A stretch of 6,101 nt of DNA from an uncultured Micrococcales bacterium. GTDB taxonomy: Bacteria; Actinomycetota; Actinomycetes; S36-B12; GCA-2699445. This document shows, piece after piece, positions 4,466 to 6,101 of the stretch (its first letter is position 1; every line of letters begins with the position of its first letter). The notes beneath the pieces are model-generated. The model saw only the letters and a list, made by a program, of their open reading frames with translations. It was not told the origin of the DNA and did no database searches. The stretch covers positions 1 through 6,101 of the forward strand of contig CAIWTL010000006.1 of the NCBI GenBank assembly GCA_903915555.1, read 5' to 3'. Both the position numbers and the translations under genes were made by a program.

Positions 4466-4933
4466 GTGGCTCGCTACTCCGCCACCGTCACCGGCGATCG
4501 CCCCGCCCATGCGGTCTACGACTACCTCAAGGACTTCGCGACCATCGCCGAATGGGACCCCGGTGTCGCCTCGGCGGTCCTCGTCGACGGTGAGGCCGGT
4601 GAGGTGGGCGCCCGGTACCGCGTGGACACGGTGTTCCTCGGGCGGGTGACATCGCTGGAGTACGTCATCGTGCTCGAGGTGTCGGCGCCCGACGGTGGCC
4701 GACGGGTCGACCTGCGGGCGGAGAACGCCGACTTCATCAGCTACGACGTCATCACGGTGCGTCCCCTCGACTCGGGGTGTGAGGTGACGTACGACGCCGA
4801 CCTCGCCCTGAAAGGACTGCGGCGGCCGTTCGACCCGGTGCTGCGGCTGCTCTTCCAGATCATCGGTCGGCGCGCCGAGCGAGGACTCGCGCAGGTCGTC
4901 AACTCGCCGTTGGTCATGCGGCGGGCTGCGTGA
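4466..4933 (+). CDS. SRPBCC family protein, second copy
   Basis: A 155-residue START-like protein. The GTG at 4466 is preferred because GAGAGGA lies 5-11 bases upstream and the protein then opens on strand 1, M-A-R-Y-S-A-T-V-T-G; the frame is open upstream, but that stretch lies inside the previous gene. Family signs are V-Y-D-Y-L-K-D-F at 17-24, A-E-W-D-P-G-V at 28-34, the strand R-Y-R-V-D-T-V-F-L-G (50-59) and a closing amphipathic helix at about 120-150. Pairwise similarity to the neighbouring SRPBCC protein is confined to the fold motifs, so this is an old duplication or independent recruitment, not a recent tandem copy. Ten bases separate the two genes, and the stop overlaps the SDR start by four. 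A cytoplasmic hydrophobic-ligand carrier or accessory of the reductase is the best inference. Confidence 0.88.
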   Translation: MARYSATVTGDRPAHAVYDYLKDFATIAEWDPGVASAVLVDGEAGEVGARYRVDTVFLGRVTSLEYVIVLEVSAPDGGRRVDLRAENADFISYDVITVRPLDSGCEVTYDADLALKGLRRPFDPVLRLLFQIIGRRAERGLAQVVNSPLVMRRAA

Positions 4934-5877
4934 GCTGGATCGCCCGTCCCGTCGATCTCGCACTGGAGGCCACGGTCGCGGGCAGTTTCAGCCGCCTGGG
5001 CATCGAGGCCCGACGCCGACTCGAGGGCTGGCAGTCCATCCGGGACATGACCGGCAGGACTGTCGTCGTCACCGGTGCCACATCCGGTATCGGCAAGGCA
5101 GCCGCCGGCGGCTTCGCCGACGCGGGCGCCCACGTCGTACTCGTGGGGCGCGATCCGGCGCGGCTGGAGTCAGCGGCCGCGGAGGTGGGCGCGGCGGAGA
5201 CCTACCTGGCCGACCTGTCGGACCTCGACGACGCCCGTGCCTTCGTCGAGGACTTCGCCGCGACCCACGACCGGTTGGACGTCCTCGTCCACAACGCGGG
5301 AGCGCTGGTCCCGGACCATCGGCTCACACCGCAGGGGTTCGAGGACACCTACGCCAGTCAGGTCCTCGCTCAGCACGTCATCACGTCGGGACTGTTGCCG
5401 CTGCTGTCCGCAGCGCGTGGCCGGGTGATCGTCGTGTCCTCGGGAGGCATGTACGCCCAACGCCTCGAACCGGAGTCCGTGGAGTTGGGACCGGACGACT
5501 TCGATGGGGTCCGCGCCTACGCCCTCGCCAAGCGGGCCCAGGTCACCCTCACCGAGGAATGGGCCCGCCGCTTCGCCGACACCGGCGTGACATTCCACTC
5601 CATGCACCCGGGGTGGGCCGACACTCCTGGCGTCCGTACCTCGCTTCCCACGTTCCACCGGATCACCGGGCCGTTCCTGCGTACTCCCGCGCAGGGCGCC
5701 GACACCATCCTGTGGCTCGGGGCGGATCCGGCGGCGGTCGCATCCAACGGTCGGTTCTGGCTGGACCGACGGCCTCGCAGCACCCAACGCCTACCCGGGA
5801 CGGCGCCGGACGCGGACACAGCGCGGGCTCTCTGGGAGCAGGTCTGTGCCCAGACCGGGGTCACGCCCGGCACCTGA
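4930..5877 (+). CDS. Short-chain dehydrogenase/reductase, DHRS12-like
   Basis: A 315-residue NAD(P)-dependent oxidoreductase. Residues 1-40 form a helical N-terminal extension, as in human DHRS12. The Rossmann fold follows with T48-G-A-T-S-G-I-G55 for cofactor binding; R74 after beta-2 favours NADP. Further signs are D95 in L-A-D-L, N122-A-G, the catalytic S170/S171 in V-I-V-V-S-S-G-G-M, and Y197-A-L-A-K201. The segments S-M-H-P-G-W-A-D-T-P-G-V-R (224-236), A-Q-G-A-D-T (254-259) and G-R-F-W-L-D-R (274-280) are characteristic of the DHRS12 group. The Asn that completes the classical tetrad (in DHRS12 within N-T-L-G) appears to be Q144. The substrate is unknown; the SRPBCC neighbours suggest a hydrophobic carbonyl or alcohol. 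GTG 4930 overlaps the previous TGA, implying translational coupling. Family call is secure. Confidence 0.92.
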   Translation: MSWIARPVDLALEATVAGSFSRLGIEARRRLEGWQSIRDMTGRTVVVTGATSGIGKAAAGGFADAGAHVVLVGRDPARLESAAAEVGAAETYLADLSDLDDARAFVEDFAATHDRLDVLVHNAGALVPDHRLTPQGFEDTYASQVLAQHVITSGLLPLLSAARGRVIVVSSGGMYAQRLEPESVELGPDDFDGVRAYALAKRAQVTLTEEWARRFADTGVTFHSMHPGWADTPGVRTSLPTFHRITGPFLRTPAQGADTILWLGADPAAVASNGRFWLDRRPRSTQRLPGTAPDADTARALWEQVCAQTGVTPGT

Positions 5878-5920
5878 CGCGCACCCGTCACGCCCGGTCT
5901 CGGCCCTCCTGCGGTCGGTC

Positions 5921-5943
5921 GCGTGGGGCGTCGTGCCCCGCGT
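5921..5943 (+). terminator. Terminator-like hairpin after the SDR operon
   Basis: GGGGC (5925-5929) and GCCCC (5935-5939) form the core stem around GTCGT. Four further outer pairs, two of them G-T wobbles, extend it to 5921-5943. It begins 44 bases after the SDR stop and has no T-run. It is the best candidate for ending the SRPBCC-SRPBCC-SDR transcript. Confidence 0.45.
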
Positions 5944-5971
5944 CCGGTCCACGGCTGCGGTTCGGTGGGCG

Positions 5972-5984
5972 CGCGATCATCGCG
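5972..5984. promoter_or_regulatory. Short palindrome upstream of the last gene, possible operator
   Basis: CGCGAT-C-ATCGCG is a perfect 13-base inverted repeat around one central base. It lies 10 bases upstream of CAGAAT (5994-5999), the best -10 candidate for the gene starting at 6007, and so falls in the -35 to spacer region. A regulator binding here would affect that promoter. No specific family is recognised. Confidence 0.3.
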
Positions 5985-6006
5985 ACCGACCGACAGAATC
6001 ACTGCC

Positions 6007-6101
6007 GTGGGCGAGCCTGACGGACGAGGTCTGGAGTGGGGTGGGGGTGCCCTCACGATCGCCGGCGTCCTGACGACCATCGTCGCCCCGCTGCTGGTGG
6101 A
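6007..6101 (+). CDS. N-terminal fragment of a probable membrane protein (continues past the window edge)
   Basis: The reading frame starts at GTG 6007 and stays open to the window end, 31 full codons: M-G-E-P-D-G-R-G-L-E-W-G-G-G and then a hydrophobic run A-L-T-I-A-G-V-L-T-T-I-V-A-P-L-L-V. Third-position GC is high across the hydrophobic part. No ribosome site precedes the GTG, but CAGAAT ends seven bases before it, so the transcript may start at the GTG itself. Family cannot be decided from this little sequence; a signal anchor or first transmembrane helix is all that is visible. Confidence 0.5.
   Translation, partial: MGEPDGRGLEWGGGALTIAGVLTTIVAPLLV

Larger units (their letters stand above)
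5912..5992 (+). repeat. 12-base inverted repeat enclosing a hairpin in the gap after the SDR
   Basis: CGGTCGGTCGCG (5912-5923) is perfectly complementary to CGCGACCGACCG (5981-5992). The arms enclose 57 bases, including the left part of a compact hairpin with which they share bases 5921-5923, so the two folds exclude each other. The right arm lies a few bases upstream of a -10-like hexamer of the following gene. A regulatory switch is possible but unproved. Confidence 0.35.

Noticed and set aside
3994..4933. Recent tandem duplication of the SRPBCC genes
   Set aside because: The two proteins share fold motifs only; there is no extended identity at residue or base level.
1..6101. CRISPR array, tRNA, rRNA, insertion sequence or prophage signatures
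   Set aside because: I saw no regularly spaced direct repeats, cloverleaf with a CCA-type end, transposase-like frame or terminal inverted repeats with target duplication.

Overview
The window is GC-rich, gene-dense DNA with third codon positions that are almost always G or C, several GTG starts, 4-base GTGA stop/start overlaps and weak or absent Shine-Dalgarno (SD) sites. Together with the protein types, including a lipoprotein nuclease with an Excalibur tail and a DHRS12-like reductase, this points to a chromosomal segment of an actinobacterium. The order Mycobacteriales is possible but I cannot fix the genus. I see no mobile element, CRISPR array, rRNA or tRNA.

Left part (1-838): two genes read leftward, a MarR-type repressor and, overlapping its stop, the first codons of an MFS exporter that runs off the window. 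The MFS gene has no ATG, GTG or TTG at a sensible place, and a CTG that overlaps the MarR stop is the best candidate start. Behind MarR lies a 290-base divergent intergenic region. It holds an imperfect inverted repeat at 631-653 that overlaps promoter-like hexamers on both strands, as expected for an autoregulated MarR/efflux pair.

Middle part (839-3729), rightward: a crotonase whose three acidic residues match the peroxisomal delta3,5-delta2,4-dienoyl-CoA isomerase ECH1; a small 3-TM membrane protein translationally coupled to it; a lipoprotein with a complete staphylococcal-nuclease active site and a C-terminal Excalibur calcium motif; and a membrane-anchored metalloprotease with the HExxHxxGxxH zinc site. 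The last two form an exported nuclease plus protease pair. The block ends at a strong 16-base palindrome (3739-3754).

Between 3774 and 3902, on the minus strand, is a 42-codon gene for a single-pass membrane peptide. Its start is preceded by a TAGGCT hexamer at the spacing expected of a leaderless transcript.

Right part (3994-5877), rightward: two diverged SRPBCC (START-like hydrophobic ligand-binding) proteins followed by a DHRS12-like short-chain dehydrogenase overlapping the second one by 4 bases. They look like one operon acting on a hydrophobic, probably lipid, substrate. A hairpin-rich gap follows, and the window ends in the first 31 codons of another membrane protein.

Nothing here is clearly a new defence or mobile system. 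The items most worth a second look are the leaderless micro-gene, the SRPBCC-SRPBCC-SDR operon with an altered SDR catalytic tetrad, the non-standard MFS start and the structured gap near 5912-5992.
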